The notes: generated by a model not told the origin, from the letters alone. Shown: positions 1 to 9,970, counted from the first letter of the stretch. The stretch is DNA of 64,000 nucleotides from an uncultured Bacteroidales bacterium (GCA_949282265.1 CASDOZ010000003.1:1-64000); one strand, 5' to 3'. Made by a program: numbers and translations.

Positions 1-80
1 TAAACTTAATGATTTGGAAAACACTAAGTTAATAAAAATCAACGATATGCGCAACTTTTCAAACATATTATCAACGCTAA

Positions 81-3000
81 TTAATTCCGCCAACAGGTTT
101 TCCCTATTTCAACTTTTACCACATAGTCTTCAAAATCCAGCTCAACCGGTTGGGACAAACTGTCTGCCAACTCCAACGAGTTGGCCAACACCTGTGTCGA
201 AATATAGCCTTTGTAATTTTCCACGGCCGCATTTATTTCGGGCAATCTCTCTATCTGAATATTGATTTTGTCCGTAATTTCGTAACCGTTACTTTTGCGG
301 ATATTCTGGATGCGGTTAACCAACTCACGCGCGATACCTTCCTGGCGCAATTCCTCGGTTACCTCAATATCCAACGCAATGGTCAGCACGCCTTCGTTGG
401 CCACCAACCAGCCCGGCATGTCCTCCGTCGCTATTTCCACATCGGCCAGTTCAATGCACACCTCACCACCCTGCAAAGGCAGGACAATCTGCCCATCGCG
501 CTCAATGCGCCCGATTTCATCCTGCGTCAGGGCGGCAACGGCAGCGGCAATTTCTTTCATCTGCTTACCGTATTTCTTGCCCAAAGTCTTGAAATTCGGC
601 TTGATGCGCTTGACAAGTTTCACGGTGTCATCTTCAGCCGTAACGATTTGCAACTCCTTGACATTGACTTCCGCTTTAATCAAATCGGCCACGTATTGCA
701 ACTCTTCCATGATTTTCGCGTCGGGAGCCGGAATGACTGCTTTCTGCAAAGGCTGGCGCACTTTCTTTTCCGCCTTGCGGCGCAAAGCCAAAATCATGGA
801 CGAGCTTTGCTGCGCCAACTGCATACATTCTTCCAGATGCTTGTCTATCAACGTTTCATTGCATTTCGGAAACTTGGAAACATGCACACTTCCAGCTGCG
901 CCCAAATCGGCATACAGCCTGTCGGCATAGAAAGGTGCAATCGGCGCCATCAGTTGGGCCACGGTTGTCAGACATGCGTAAAGCGTCTGGTAAGCCGACA
1001 GCTTGTCGGCATCCATCGTGCCGCCCCAGAAACGTTTGCGGTTCAAGCGCACATACCAGTTGCTCAGGTTTTCGCCGACAAAATCGCTGATGGCACGGCC
1101 TGCGCGCGTCGGTTCGTAATTTTCATAATGTTCCGTAACTTCCTTGACCAGCGAATTGAGCAAAGACAAAATCCAGCGGTCTATTTCCGGACGCTCCGCA
1201 ACCGGCACTTGCGGCTCTTCGCCTGTAAAACCATCCACATTGGCGTAAAGCGCGAAGAAAGAATAAGTATTGTATAACGTCCCGAAGAATTTGCGGCGGA
1301 CTTCCTCCACACCTTCCAAATCGAATTTCAGGTTGTCCCACGGGGAAGCATTCGTCATCATGTACCAACGCAACGGGTCGGAGCCGTATTTGTCAATCAC
1401 CGCAAACGGATCGACACTGTTGCCCAGACGCTTGGACATTTTGTTGCCGTTCTTGTCCAGCACCAAACCATGCGAAACCACGCTCTTGAACGCCACCCGG
1501 TTTTCTATCATCGTGTGGATGGCGTGCAAGGTAAAGAACCAGCCGCGCGTTTGATCCACACCTTCCGAAATGAAATCGGCCGTGCGGATGGCATCCTGGT
1601 TTTCAAACGGATAATGCACTTGTGCATAAGGCATCGCGCCGGAATCGAACCACACGTCAATCAGGTCCAGTTCACGTCTCATCGGCTTGCCGTTTTTGGA
1701 TACCAATATAATGTTGTCCACGTACGGACGATGTAAATCGATATTTTCCGGCGCATAATTGGCTTCGGAATAATCGCTCACCTTGAAGTTCTTGTACGGA
1801 TTTTCCTGCATCAAGCCGGCGGCCACCGATTTTTCGATTTCGGCCATCAACTCTGCCACCGAACCGATGCAGATTTCTTCCGAGCCATCCTCGGTACGCC
1901 ATATCGGGAGCGGTGTTCCCCAATAGCGGCTGCGGCTCAAGTTCCAGTCGTTCAAGTTTTCCAGCCACTTGCCGAAACGTCCCGTGCCAGTGGATTCCGG
2001 TTTCCACTTGATGGTTTTGTTCAAGGCAATCATCTCGTCGCGGCACGCCGTCGTCTTAATAAACCAGCTGTCGAGCGGGTAATACAAAACCGGCTTGTCC
2101 GTGCGCCAGCAATGCGGATAATTGTGCACATGTTTCTCAATTTTGAATGCAAGCCCCTGCTGTTTCAGCATCATGCAGAGCGAGATATCCAAAGTTTCGT
2201 CCTGGTCGGTCAAGTTCGGGTCATACGCATTCTTGACATAACGGCCCTCGTACTCTTTATACAATTCGACATTGACCTGGTTTTTCACAAACTGCCCGTC
2301 CAATTCATCCAACAGGAAAAATTTGCCCGTCATGTCCACCATGGGACGCATCTCGCCTTTTTTGGTGTAGAAATTCATGCCCGGGACACCGGCTTTCTTG
2401 GCCACGAACGCATCGTCCGCACCAAAAGTCGGCGCGATATGCACGATGCCGGTACCGTCTTCGGTCGTAACATAATCGCCCGGAATGACACGGAACGCAC
2501 CTTCGCCCGGATTGACCCACGGTATCAACTGTTCGTATTCCACGCCGACCAAATCAGTCCCCTTGCATTCCGCAACGACCTCGAATGGCACCAGTTTGTC
2601 GCCTGGTTTGTAATCGGCCAACGGGATTTCCGCGGCCTTCGGGTTGAACAAGCTGTGCAGCAAGGCTTTCGCCAATATGTAAGTTGCCGGCCGGCCGTTA
2701 TACGGATTGAAACTCTTGACTACGACATAATCGATTTTCGGGCCTACGCACAATGCGGTGTTCGAGGGCAAGGTCCAGGGCGTCGTCGTCCACGCCAGGA
2801 AATAGGCGTTTTCGCCGAAACGGTCACCTTTGATTTTGAATTGCGCCGTAACCGTCGTATCCTTGACATCGCGGTAACAGCCGGGCTGATTCAGCTCGTG
2901 CGTGGATAGTCCCGTTCCCGCCGCCGGTGAATAAGGCTGTATCGTATAGCCTTTGTACAACAAACCTTTGCCGTACAGTTGTTTAAGCAGATACCAAAGG

Positions 3001-3476
3001 CTTTCGATATATTTGTTGTCATACGTGATGTAAGGATGTTCCAAATCGACCCAATAACCCATTTTCTCGGTTAATGAAGTCCATTCCTTGGTAAATTTCA
3101 TGACATCCTTGCGGCAAGCGTTGTTGTATTCTTCCACACTGATTTTCTTGCCAATATCTTCTTTGGTGATACCCAGCGATTTTTCCACGCCCAGCTCGAC
3201 AGGCAAGCCATGTGTGTCCCAACCGGCCTTGCGTTTCACTTGAAAGCCCTGCATGGTTTTGTAACGGCAGAAGGTGTCTTTAATGGTTCGCGCCATGACA
3301 TGGTGAATGCCGGGCATTCCGTTTGCCGACGGGGGACCCTCAAAAAACACGAACGCAGGACAACCTTCGCGGGTTGCTATACTTTGGCCGAACAAATCCT
3401 TGTCCTGCCATTGTTTCAACACATCTTTGTTGATTTCCGATAAATCGAACTTCGAGTATTCCTTAAACTTTTTCAT
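81..3476 (-). CDS. ileS: Isoleucyl-tRNA synthetase
   Basis: Class I aminoacyl-tRNA synthetase that charges tRNA-Ile with isoleucine in the cytoplasm. The N-terminal Rossmann fold carries the HIGH-type signature as GIHH at residues 56-59, and the KMSKR loop lies near residue 680. A long insertion between them is the editing domain, and the tail is the anticodon-binding and C-terminal region. At 1131 residues it matches Bacteroidota IleS. I chose the ATG at 3476 (protein begins MKKFKEYSKF) over an in-frame TTG at 3497 because family members start here. In Bacteroides ileS usually sits next to dksA-lspA (family knowledge); here those genes are 39 kb away, so that synteny appears broken. A three-codon ORF overlaps its start codon (see findings). 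Very confident. Confidence 0.97.
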   Translation of the reverse strand: MKKFKEYSKFDLSEINKDVLKQWQDKDLFGQSIATREGCPAFVFFEGPPSANGMPGIHHVMARTIKDTFCRYKTMQGFQVKRKAGWDTHGLPVELGVEKSLGITKEDIGKKISVEEYNNACRKDVMKFTKEWTSLTEKMGYWVDLEHPYITYDNKYIESLWYLLKQLYGKGLLYKGYTIQPYSPAAGTGLSTHELNQPGCYRDVKDTTVTAQFKIKGDRFGENAYFLAWTTTPWTLPSNTALCVGPKIDYVVVKSFNPYNGRPATYILAKALLHSLFNPKAAEIPLADYKPGDKLVPFEVVAECKGTDLVGVEYEQLIPWVNPGEGAFRVIPGDYVTTEDGTGIVHIAPTFGADDAFVAKKAGVPGMNFYTKKGEMRPMVDMTGKFFLLDELDGQFVKNQVNVELYKEYEGRYVKNAYDPNLTDQDETLDISLCMMLKQQGLAFKIEKHVHNYPHCWRTDKPVLYYPLDSWFIKTTACRDEMIALNKTIKWKPESTGTGRFGKWLENLNDWNLSRSRYWGTPLPIWRTEDGSEEICIGSVAELMAEIEKSVAAGLMQENPYKNFKVSDYSEANYAPENIDLHRPYVDNIILVSKNGKPMRRELDLIDVWFDSGAMPYAQVHYPFENQDAIRTADFISEGVDQTRGWFFTLHAIHTMIENRVAFKSVVSHGLVLDKNGNKMSKRLGNSVDPFAVIDKYGSDPLRWYMMTNASPWDNLKFDLEGVEEVRRKFFGTLYNTYSFFALYANVDGFTGEEPQVPVAERPEIDRWILSLLNSLVKEVTEHYENYEPTRAGRAISDFVGENLSNWYVRLNRKRFWGGTMDADKLSAYQTLYACLTTVAQLMAPIAPFYADRLYADLGAAGSVHVSKFPKCNETLIDKHLEECMQLAQQSSSMILALRRKAEKKVRQPLQKAVIPAPDAKIMEELQYVADLIKAEVNVKELQIVTAEDDTVKLVKRIKPNFKTLGKKYGKQMKEIAAAVAALTQDEIGRIERDGQIVLPLQGGEVCIELADVEIATEDMPGWLVANEGVLTIALDIEVTEELRQEGIARELVNRIQNIRKSNGYEITDKINIQIERLPEINAAVENYKGYISTQVLANSLELADSLSQPVELDFEDYVVKVEIGKTCWRN

Positions 3477-3488
3477 ATCTTCATTTTT

Positions 3489-3504
3489 GGCGGGCAACTC
3501 CGCC
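3489..3504 (-). promoter_or_regulatory. Small hairpin in the ileS leader
   Basis: A 5-bp GC-only stem (GGCGG with CCGCC, loop of six) lies 12 bases before the ileS ATG and just upstream of the mini-ORF at 3473-3484. It falls inside the predicted leader. Its role is unknown and it could be fortuitous. Confidence 0.3.
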
Positions 3505-3530
3505 TTATTTCCATAACTCTAAAAAGACTG

Positions 3531-3538
3531 CAAAAGTA
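3531..3538 (-). promoter_or_regulatory. ileS promoter (-7 box)
   Basis: TACTTTTG on the minus strand matches the Bacteroidota -7 consensus TAnnTTTG and would start transcription about 50 bases before the ileS ATG. I see no convincing -33 box. Confidence 0.6.
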
Positions 3539-3680
3539 CGCTTTTTTTACCAAACAGCCAACAACCGGCCGAAAGCGAAATAATAATAGTTGAATCTCAG
3601 GAATTTACAGTCAACTACAAACAAATACAAATCCACATGGGAACGACATGATTCCACAAAAAAACAGATGGTTAAGAATG

Positions 3681-3712
3681 TTTGCCCGGTTCAATTGCTT
3701 TATGTACTTTTG
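3681..3712 (+). promoter_or_regulatory. MATE gene promoter
   Basis: TTTG at 3681-3684, a 20-base spacer and TACTTTTG at 3705-3712 give a full match to the Bacteroidota housekeeping promoter. It lies 31 bases before the MATE start codon. Confidence 0.7.
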
Positions 3713-3743
3713 CAAACTTTTTTAATCGGTAAAAAGCAAACCT

Positions 3744-5120
3744 ATGGCTACAAAATGGAAAGATTACATCCCGTTTTACAGGCGTAACCTGAAAGTGGCT
3801 GTACCTATCATGCTGACCCAATTGGGAGGTGGCATCGTGCAGCTGGCCGACACCATCATGGTCGGGCATTTAGGTACGGAAGAGCTGGCTGCCGCCGCAT
3901 TTGCCAACTCCATTTTCATTATCGGCTTAGTATTTATCATGGGTGCCACAATGGGACTTACGCCGCTCATAGGAGCTGCTTTTGTCAGGAAACAAAACGG
4001 TTCAGTCGCCAAACTGTTGCACAACGGAACTGCCTTCACACTCCTACTGGGTCTGACCATAACCGCCATACTGGCCGCATTAATTCCGTTCTTGGACCAG
4101 ATGGGACAAGTGCCGCGTGTAGCAGAATTGGCCGGTCCCTATTACACGACATTAGTAATCAGCCTGCTGCCATTTTTAGCTTTCTGCGTATGTAAACAGT
4201 TCTTGGAAGGTTTGGGCAATACGAAAATAGCGATGGTAATCACTATCATTGCCAATTTGCTTAACATCTTCATGAACTACATTTTTATTTTCGGAAAATG
4301 GGGTTGCCCGCAATTCGGTGTGTTCGGCGCCGGCCTCGCCACATTGATTTCACGCCTGCTCATGCCCATTATGTTTTGGTTCGTATTGAAACGGAACCAG
4401 TTATGGTGGGGGTTCATTCAGGCCTTCCGTTGGAAATTGCTGAATTGGACACGCATCCTGAAAGTCGCGAAAATCGGATTGCCCATTGGCGGTCACATGC
4501 TGTTGGAAACGGCAGCATTCGCATTATCCGCCATCATGGTAGGCTGGTTAGGTGCGACACCCCTCGCAGCCTACCAGATAGCACAAAATATTTCGCACAT
4601 TGCTTTCATGATGATTACGGGCGTATCCGCCGCAACAACCATCCGTATCAGCCACCAATTAGGAATGAATGACTTTTACGCACTACGCATGGCAGGCAAC
4701 GCAAGTATCCACTTATGCCTTTTGGTCAATGCCATTATGGCGACTTTGATGATAAGCCTGCGCCACCACATTCCGTGGATATTCACCACAGAAGCAGCTA
4801 CCGCAACAGCCGCGGCACCGCTTTTGGTGCTGGCCGGATTTTTCCAGATTTCCGATGGGCTGCAAGCCGTCGGAGCGGGCATCCTGCGCGGACTGACCGA
4901 TGTGAAAAGACCAATGTTCTATGCTTTTATTGCCTACATTTGCATTAATTTGCCTTTGGGTTACATTCTGGCGTTTCCAGCCGGTATGGGAGCCTCCGGC
5001 GTATGGACGGCATTTGTAGTCGGGCTGAGCATTGCAGCTGTTCTATTCCATATCCGTTGCCACAAGCAGATAAACCGCTTGGAAACCGCCTATCGCCAAC
5101 GGAAAAACACCGCCAGTTGA
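3744..5120 (+). CDS. MATE family cation-coupled multidrug exporter
   Basis: A 458-residue polytopic inner-membrane protein with about twelve hydrophobic helices. It has the MATE (MatE, NorM-like) fold: two six-helix halves, with characteristic stretches such as QLADTIMVGHLG near residue 32 and a matching LGATPLAAYQIA in the second half. Such proteins export cationic drugs or metabolites using Na+ or H+ gradients. Substrate cannot be read from the sequence. It is monocistronic: it has its own strong promoter and a bidirectional terminator shared with the convergent aminopeptidase gene. The start at ATG 3744 follows the promoter directly. Confidence 0.92.
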   Translation: MATKWKDYIPFYRRNLKVAVPIMLTQLGGGIVQLADTIMVGHLGTEELAAAAFANSIFIIGLVFIMGATMGLTPLIGAAFVRKQNGSVAKLLHNGTAFTLLLGLTITAILAALIPFLDQMGQVPRVAELAGPYYTTLVISLLPFLAFCVCKQFLEGLGNTKIAMVITIIANLLNIFMNYIFIFGKWGCPQFGVFGAGLATLISRLLMPIMFWFVLKRNQLWWGFIQAFRWKLLNWTRILKVAKIGLPIGGHMLLETAAFALSAIMVGWLGATPLAAYQIAQNISHIAFMMITGVSAATTIRISHQLGMNDFYALRMAGNASIHLCLLVNAIMATLMISLRHHIPWIFTTEAATATAAAPLLVLAGFFQISDGLQAVGAGILRGLTDVKRPMFYAFIAYICINLPLGYILAFPAGMGASGVWTAFVVGLSIAAVLFHIRCHKQINRLETAYRQRKNTAS

Positions 5121-5132
5121 CCAGATAAAAAC

Positions 5133-5167
5133 AAAAAACTTGCTTGACTTCATCAAGCAAGTTTTTT
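5133..5167. terminator. Bidirectional terminator
   Basis: A perfect 15-bp inverted repeat (5133-5147 with 5153-5167, loop of five) has six A at one end and six T at the other, so it can end transcripts from both the MATE gene and the convergent aminopeptidase gene. Confidence 0.9.
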
Positions 5168-5188
5168 ATATAATCCAAGGAAACTCCA

Positions 5189-6967
5189 TCAAATTTCCGA
5201 ACATTTCAATTTCAGCCAGCTTTGTTCCTCTTTATTCAACAGCGGTGCAATGTTATCGTAAACACGCTTATGATAGGCATTTATCCAATCCTTTTCCGCT
5301 TGGTTCAGCATATCCACATCAATAAGGTTGGAATCGTATGGGCACAAAGTCAATGTTTCAAATTTCAGGAATGAAGCAAAATCGTTCGTCTCATCTTCCA
5401 CCACTGTAACCAGATTCTCGGTACGGATGCCATATTCACCCGTGCGGTAAATTCCCGGCTCGTCGGAGATGACCATTCCCGGTTCCAGCACCGTCGGGTT
5501 TTCATCCATCCGGATGTTCTGCGGCCCTTCATGAACGCACAGGAAATGACCGACGCCATGACCGGTGCCATGACCGTAATGCAAGCCTTCCTGCCACAAG
5601 AATTGGTGCGCCAGAATATCCAACTGCGAGCCGCGCGTCCCTTTCGGGAACTTGGTGCGCGCCAAAGCGACATGCCCTTTCAGCACCAAGGTGAAATCAT
5701 GCTTCTGCTGCTCCGTCGGCTGTCCAAGGCACACTGTGCGCGTAATATCCGTCGTTCCGTTCAGATATTGCCCGCCGGAATCCAACAGCAACAAGTTGTC
5801 CAGCTGCAAAGTCGCGCATGTCTCATCGCAGGCCGCATAATGGACAATCGCGCCATTGGATCCATAGCCGGCAATCGTACCGAAACTCTCACCCATAAAA
5901 TGCGGGTCCTCGGCCCGGAAGCCTTTCAACATCGTCATGATGTCGCATTCGGTCAGATGCCCCTTTGCCACATTCTGCTCCAACCAGATAAAGAAACGCG
6001 CCAACGCAACCCCATCCGACAGCATAGCCTGCCGGATTCCTTTCAGTTCCGTTTCGTTCTTTATGCTTTTCAACCTCTGTACCGGCGACAGCACATCTAT
6101 TTTCCGGCAAGAAGCCGGTATCGCATCATATAGCGCACGGTTCAATCGCGTGCCATCGTACATGACTGTACTATAATTCTGGATGGATTTCAATGCGGAA
6201 TAAATATTTTCATAATCGGCTATCGCGATTTTGTTCGACACGACATACCTGACCGTTTCCGCCGTCAGTTTTTCAGGCGCAATGAACAAGGTGCAATGCT
6301 CTTTTTCCACCATCGCATAGGAAATGACTACCGGATTGAAATCGACATCCGTTCCGCGTATATTGAGCAGCCAAGCTATATCATCAAGCGCGGAAAAGAC
6401 GCAAACATCCGCACCATGGGAATCCATGATAGCGCGAACTTGCGCTAGCTTATCACTGACGGTCCGGCCGGCGTACTCCGTGTCCAACACGAAAAAGGGT
6501 TCAATAGGCAAGCTAGGACGATCATGCCACAACATTTTCAAAAAATCACGAGGTACCAACTCAAGTCCGGCCACTTCAAAATCAGCCGACATTTCGGCAT
6601 AAGCCCTTACGGAAAACATTTCCGGATTGACAGCTACCCGCTCGCCCTTTTTCAATACGGAAACTAACCAGGCATTTATAGAAGGCGTATCCGGCAAACC
6701 AGCCTTAAAAAGGTCTATTCCGGTATCTTTCAGTTGGATATCCGCTTGCAGGAAATAACGTGAATCTGTCCATAATCCTGCTGCTTTTTGCGTAACTACC
6801 ACAGTTCCTGCCGAGCCCGTAAAGCCCGAAATCCAAACACGCTCCTGCCAATGTTCCGTTATATATTCGCTGGCGTGCGGATCGGTGCCAGGGATAATGA
6901 AAGCTGCGACACGCTGCTGTTTCATAGCCTCCCTGAGGGCTTCCAAACGTTCTTTTATGTTTTGCAT
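5189..6967 (-). CDS. Xaa-Pro aminopeptidase (M24B family)
   Basis: A 592-residue metallopeptidase that removes N-terminal residues preceding proline. The N-terminal half holds two creatinase-type domains. The C-terminal pita-bread domain shows the expected metal ligands: an Asp in LLLLDSGG and another in TTDITRTV, the His region GTGHGVGHF, and Glu residues in SDEPGIY and GIRTENL. The length matches the long, eukaryote-like aminopeptidase P form common in Bacteroidota rather than the ~440-residue E. coli PepP. No signal peptide is seen, so it is presumably cytoplasmic. Monocistronic and convergent with the MATE gene. Confidence 0.93.
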   Translation of the reverse strand: MQNIKERLEALREAMKQQRVAAFIIPGTDPHASEYITEHWQERVWISGFTGSAGTVVVTQKAAGLWTDSRYFLQADIQLKDTGIDLFKAGLPDTPSINAWLVSVLKKGERVAVNPEMFSVRAYAEMSADFEVAGLELVPRDFLKMLWHDRPSLPIEPFFVLDTEYAGRTVSDKLAQVRAIMDSHGADVCVFSALDDIAWLLNIRGTDVDFNPVVISYAMVEKEHCTLFIAPEKLTAETVRYVVSNKIAIADYENIYSALKSIQNYSTVMYDGTRLNRALYDAIPASCRKIDVLSPVQRLKSIKNETELKGIRQAMLSDGVALARFFIWLEQNVAKGHLTECDIMTMLKGFRAEDPHFMGESFGTIAGYGSNGAIVHYAACDETCATLQLDNLLLLDSGGQYLNGTTDITRTVCLGQPTEQQKHDFTLVLKGHVALARTKFPKGTRGSQLDILAHQFLWQEGLHYGHGTGHGVGHFLCVHEGPQNIRMDENPTVLEPGMVISDEPGIYRTGEYGIRTENLVTVVEDETNDFASFLKFETLTLCPYDSNLIDVDMLNQAEKDWINAYHKRVYDNIAPLLNKEEQSWLKLKCSEI

Positions 6968-6995
6968 AGCTTCTAAATTTTAATTTTTACTTTGG

Positions 6996-7003
6996 CAAAA
7001 ATA
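6996..7003 (-). promoter_or_regulatory. Aminopeptidase gene -7 box
   Basis: TATTTTTG on the minus strand fits TAnnTTTG and lies 28 bases before the start codon. No clear -33 box. Confidence 0.5.
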
Positions 7004-7189
7004 CGGATATTTTTTTATATACGACCTACTCTACCTGACACAAAGCGTTATTTTAACGCGGTAACCAGATTTCATAAACTAAATAACCAACCAACTATAC
7101 ACATTTACATTTTTAAGCATATAAACCAGCCTATCGGGCTAAAATACAAAGTACTGAAAAATCCTGTTCGGAAAACGCTAAAATTATTG

Positions 7190-7197
7190 TACCTTTG
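7190..7197 (+). promoter_or_regulatory. proS -7 box
   Basis: TACCTTTG lies 24 bases before the proS ATG and matches the Bacteroidota -7 consensus. The -33 region is not clear. Confidence 0.6.
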
Positions 7198-7221
7198 CCG
7201 CCCGAAAAATAACTCTGAATT

Positions 7222-8703
7222 ATGGCGACAGGATTAAAAGAACTGACCCCACGCAGCGAAAATTATTCGCAGTGGTATAACGATTTGGTTATCAAAGCAG
7301 ATTTGGCTGAAAACTCGGCCGTACGCGGCTGTATGGTTATCAAACCTTACGGCTATGCAATTTGGGAAAAAATCCAAGCGGAATTGGACCGCATGTTCAA
7401 AGAAACAGGACATCAGAACGCCTATTTTCCGCTCCTAATACCAAAATCTTTCATGTGCAGGGAAGCTGAACACGTAGAAGGTTTTGCAAAAGAATGCGCT
7501 GTAGTGACCCACTACCGCCTGAAAAACGACCCAGACGGCAAAGGAGTCATTGTTGACCCAGATGCAAAACTAGAAGAAGAATTAATTGTACGCCCAACTT
7601 CCGAAACTATTATATGGAACACTTACAAAGGCTGGATTAATTCCTACCGCGATTTGCCTATCTTGTGCAATCAATGGGCCAACGTCATGCGTTGGGAAAT
7701 GCGCACACGTTTGTTCCTACGTACGGCCGAATTCTTATGGCAAGAGGGCCACACGGCACATGCGACCAGCGAAGAAGCCATGGCCGAAGCGGTAAAAATG
7801 CTAAACGTCTATGCTGATTTTGCTGAAAATTTCATGGCCATTCCAGTCATCAAAGGCGTAAAATCGGCCAACGAACGCTTTGCCGGCGCCATAGAAACTT
7901 TCTGCATAGAAGCCCTCATGCAAGACGGCAAAGCCTTGCAGGCAGGCACATCACACTTCCTCGGACAGAATTTCGCCAAGGCATTCGATGTGAAATTCAT
8001 CACCAAGGAGAACACGCAAGACTACGTCTGGGCTACTTCGTGGGGCGTTTCCACCCGGTTGATGGGTGCGCTCATCATGACCCACTCAGACGATAACGGG
8101 CTTATCTTGCCCCCAAAATTGGCACCCTATCAGGTCGTTATCATTCCTATATATAAGAACGCAGAACAACAGGCAGCCATTGCGGAAAAAGTTGCAGAAA
8201 TCACAGACAAGCTCAAAAAAGCCGGTATTTCCGTCAAATTCGACAACAACGACACTAAAAAACCCGGTTGGAAATTTGCCGAATATGAATTGAAAGGTGT
8301 TCCCGTGCGTTTAGCTATGGGTATGCGCGATATGGAGAACAATACAATCGAAGTATTCCGACGCGACACATTAACCAAGGAAACCATGCCACTGGATGGC
8401 ATTGAAACCCATATTCAGCAACTATTGGACGACATACAAGCCAATATTTTTAAGAAGGCTTTCGACTATCGCAGTTCTGTGACCCGAAATGTGGATTCAT
8501 ACGAAGAATTCAAGGTGGAAATAGAAAAAGGCGGCTTTCTGATGTGTCATTGGGATGGAACACCAGAAACAGAAGAAAAAATCAAGAATGAAACAAAAGC
8601 GACCATCCGTTGCATTCCGCTGGAAGGCGACAAGACTCCTGGAAAATGTATGGTAACAGGAAAACCATCGGCCCAACGCGTGATTTTCGCCCGCAATTAT
8701 TAA
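7222..8703 (+). CDS. proS: Prolyl-tRNA synthetase (archaeal/eukaryotic type)
   Basis: Class II synthetase that charges tRNA-Pro. At 493 residues it lacks the ~180-residue editing insertion of the E. coli-type enzyme and has the short archaeal/eukaryotic architecture usual in Bacteroidota: catalytic core (for example [11 protein letters not shown] near residue 124 and [11 protein letters not shown] near residue 172), anticodon-binding domain from about residue 300, and a C-terminal extension ending in a Tyr (ARNY), typical of this type. Monocistronic, between its own promoter and a strong terminator. Confidence 0.96.
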   Translation: MATGLKELTPRSENYSQWYNDLVIKADLAENSAVRGCMVIKPYGYAIWEKIQAELDRMFKETGHQNAYFPLLIPKSFMCREAEHVEGFAKECAVVTHYRLKNDPDGKGVIVDPDAKLEEELIVRPTSETIIWNTYKGWINSYRDLPILCNQWANVMRWEMRTRLFLRTAEFLWQEGHTAHATSEEAMAEAVKMLNVYADFAENFMAIPVIKGVKSANERFAGAIETFCIEALMQDGKALQAGTSHFLGQNFAKAFDVKFITKENTQDYVWATSWGVSTRLMGALIMTHSDDNGLILPPKLAPYQVVIIPIYKNAEQQAAIAEKVAEITDKLKKAGISVKFDNNDTKKPGWKFAEYELKGVPVRLAMGMRDMENNTIEVFRRDTLTKETMPLDGIETHIQQLLDDIQANIFKKAFDYRSSVTRNVDSYEEFKVEIEKGGFLMCHWDGTPETEEKIKNETKATIRCIPLEGDKTPGKCMVTGKPSAQRVIFARNY

Positions 8704-8725
8704 ATTTGCAAAACATATCAAAAAA

Positions 8726-8757
8726 GCTATCTACTTATATAAGTAGGTAGCCTTTTT
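8726..8757 (+). terminator. proS terminator
   Basis: A 16-base perfect palindrome (8731-8746) extended by a GCTA/TAGC closing helix, followed by six T. It lies 22 bases after the proS stop codon. Confidence 0.85.
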
Positions 8758-8833
8758 TGTACATGAAAGACAAACATGAAAGGTAAATTTACAAATCGCA
8801 AAGTGTCTCAAGAAGGTTGTCGTATTATTGCAA

Positions 8834-8863
8834 ATTGTGGTTAATTGTGGTTAAACAGTGGTT
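8834..8863 (+). repeat. Phased direct repeats upstream of the bat operon
   Basis: ATTGTGGTTA occurs twice in tandem (8834-8843, 8844-8853), and the core GTGGTT recurs a third time at 8858-8863. The three cores are spaced 10 and 11 bases apart, one helical turn, and end 19 bases before the -7 box. This is the layout of an activator-binding region. No regulator is identified. Confidence 0.55.
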
Positions 8864-8882
8864 TTAACATTTCAAAATCAAC

Positions 8883-8890
8883 TACTTTTG
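8883..8890 (+). promoter_or_regulatory. bat operon -7 box
   Basis: TACTTTTG matches TAnnTTTG, 57 bases before the MoxR start. The -33 position is not a clean TTTG, which fits a promoter needing an activator at the upstream repeats. Confidence 0.6.
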
Positions 8891-8947
8891 CTGCACAAGA
8901 AATTTGTATTACAGAAGAAAAGAATAAAAACCTAGTTACATAATTTT

Positions 8948-9943
8948 ATGGCAGAAATCATTGACATTAGAGAACTGAATGAGCGTATTGAACGCCAAAG
9001 TTCATTTGTGGATGCCCTCATGTTAGGCATGAACAAAGTTATTGTAGGACAAAAGCATTTGATAGAATCCCTGCTTATCGGCTTGCTGTCCGACGGACAT
9101 ATTTTGTTGGAAGGTGTCCCTGGTCTGGCAAAAACATTGGCTATCAAAACTTTGGCTGATTTAATCAAAGCTGACTTCAGCCGTATCCAATTCACTCCCG
9201 ACTTGTTACCAGCCGACGTGCTCGGAACGCAAATCTACAGCCAGAAGAACGAAGAGTTCACCATCAAACAAGGGCCGATTTTTGCCAACTTCGTCCTTGC
9301 AGATGAAATTAACCGTGCACCGGCCAAAGTACAAAGCGCTTTGCTGGAAGCCATGCAGGAACGCCAAATCACAATCGGCGAAAAGACTTTCAAATTGGAG
9401 GAACCGTTCCTTGTACTGGCCACACAAAACCCGATAGAACAAGAAGGGACCTATCCGCTTCCAGAGGCGCAAGTGGACCGTTTCATGCTGAAAGTGATTA
9501 TCGACTATCCTAAAAAAGAAGAAGAAAAACTTATCGTACGTCAGAACATAAACAAGGAAAAGCCGGTTGTAAACCCGATTCTAAGCAAGACGGAAATCAT
9601 TGCCGCCCGAGATGTGGTAAAACAAGTATATATCGATGAAAAAATAGAACGCTACATTGTCGATATCGTATTTGCGACACGTTTTCCACAAGACTATGGC
9701 CTGGATTCGTTGAAAGACATGATTGCATTCGGAGCATCGCCCCGTGCATCCATCAACTTGGCCCTTGCCACACGTGCATACGCATTCATTAAACGCCGCG
9801 GATATGTCATTCCAGAAGACGTGCGTGCCGTATGCTACGACGTACTTCGCCATCGTATCGGGCTGAGCTACGAAGCAGAAGCCAACAATATGACTTCCGA
9901 AGAAATCATCACGGAAATCCTGAACGCAGTAGAAGTTCCATAA
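8948..9943 (+). CDS. MoxR family AAA+ ATPase
   Basis: A 331-residue AAA+ ATPase and first gene of the bat operon. Visible features: Walker A-type loop GVPGLAKT (residues ~56-63), Walker B LADEINRAP (~116-124), the MoxR signature ATQNPIEQEGTYPLPEAQ near residue 158, and the C-terminal lid. MoxR proteins act as chaperones that mature or insert metal into partner proteins carrying von Willebrand A (vWA) domains, and here the partners BatA and BatB lie in the same operon. Start ATG 8948 follows the promoter. A 27-base gap separates it from the DUF58 gene. Confidence 0.93.
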   Translation: MAEIIDIRELNERIERQSSFVDALMLGMNKVIVGQKHLIESLLIGLLSDGHILLEGVPGLAKTLAIKTLADLIKADFSRIQFTPDLLPADVLGTQIYSQKNEEFTIKQGPIFANFVLADEINRAPAKVQSALLEAMQERQITIGEKTFKLEEPFLVLATQNPIEQEGTYPLPEAQVDRFMLKVIIDYPKKEEEKLIVRQNINKEKPVVNPILSKTEIIAARDVVKQVYIDEKIERYIVDIVFATRFPQDYGLDSLKDMIAFGASPRASINLALATRAYAFIKRRGYVIPEDVRAVCYDVLRHRIGLSYEAEANNMTSEEIITEILNAVEVP

Positions 9944-9970
9944 AGTATTGTCGGATAAACATAAGACACA

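Noticed and set aside
150-1277. 375-codon plus-strand ORF opposite ileS
   Set aside because: It lies wholly antisense to well-conserved ileS, has no promoter, and its composition mirrors codon structure of the real gene.
2112-2909. 265-codon plus-strand ORF opposite ileS
   Set aside because: Antisense shadow of ileS with no recognisable domain.
8834-8863. Start of a CRISPR-like array
   Set aside because: Units are 10 bases, directly abutting and without spacers; an operator-type repeat fits better.
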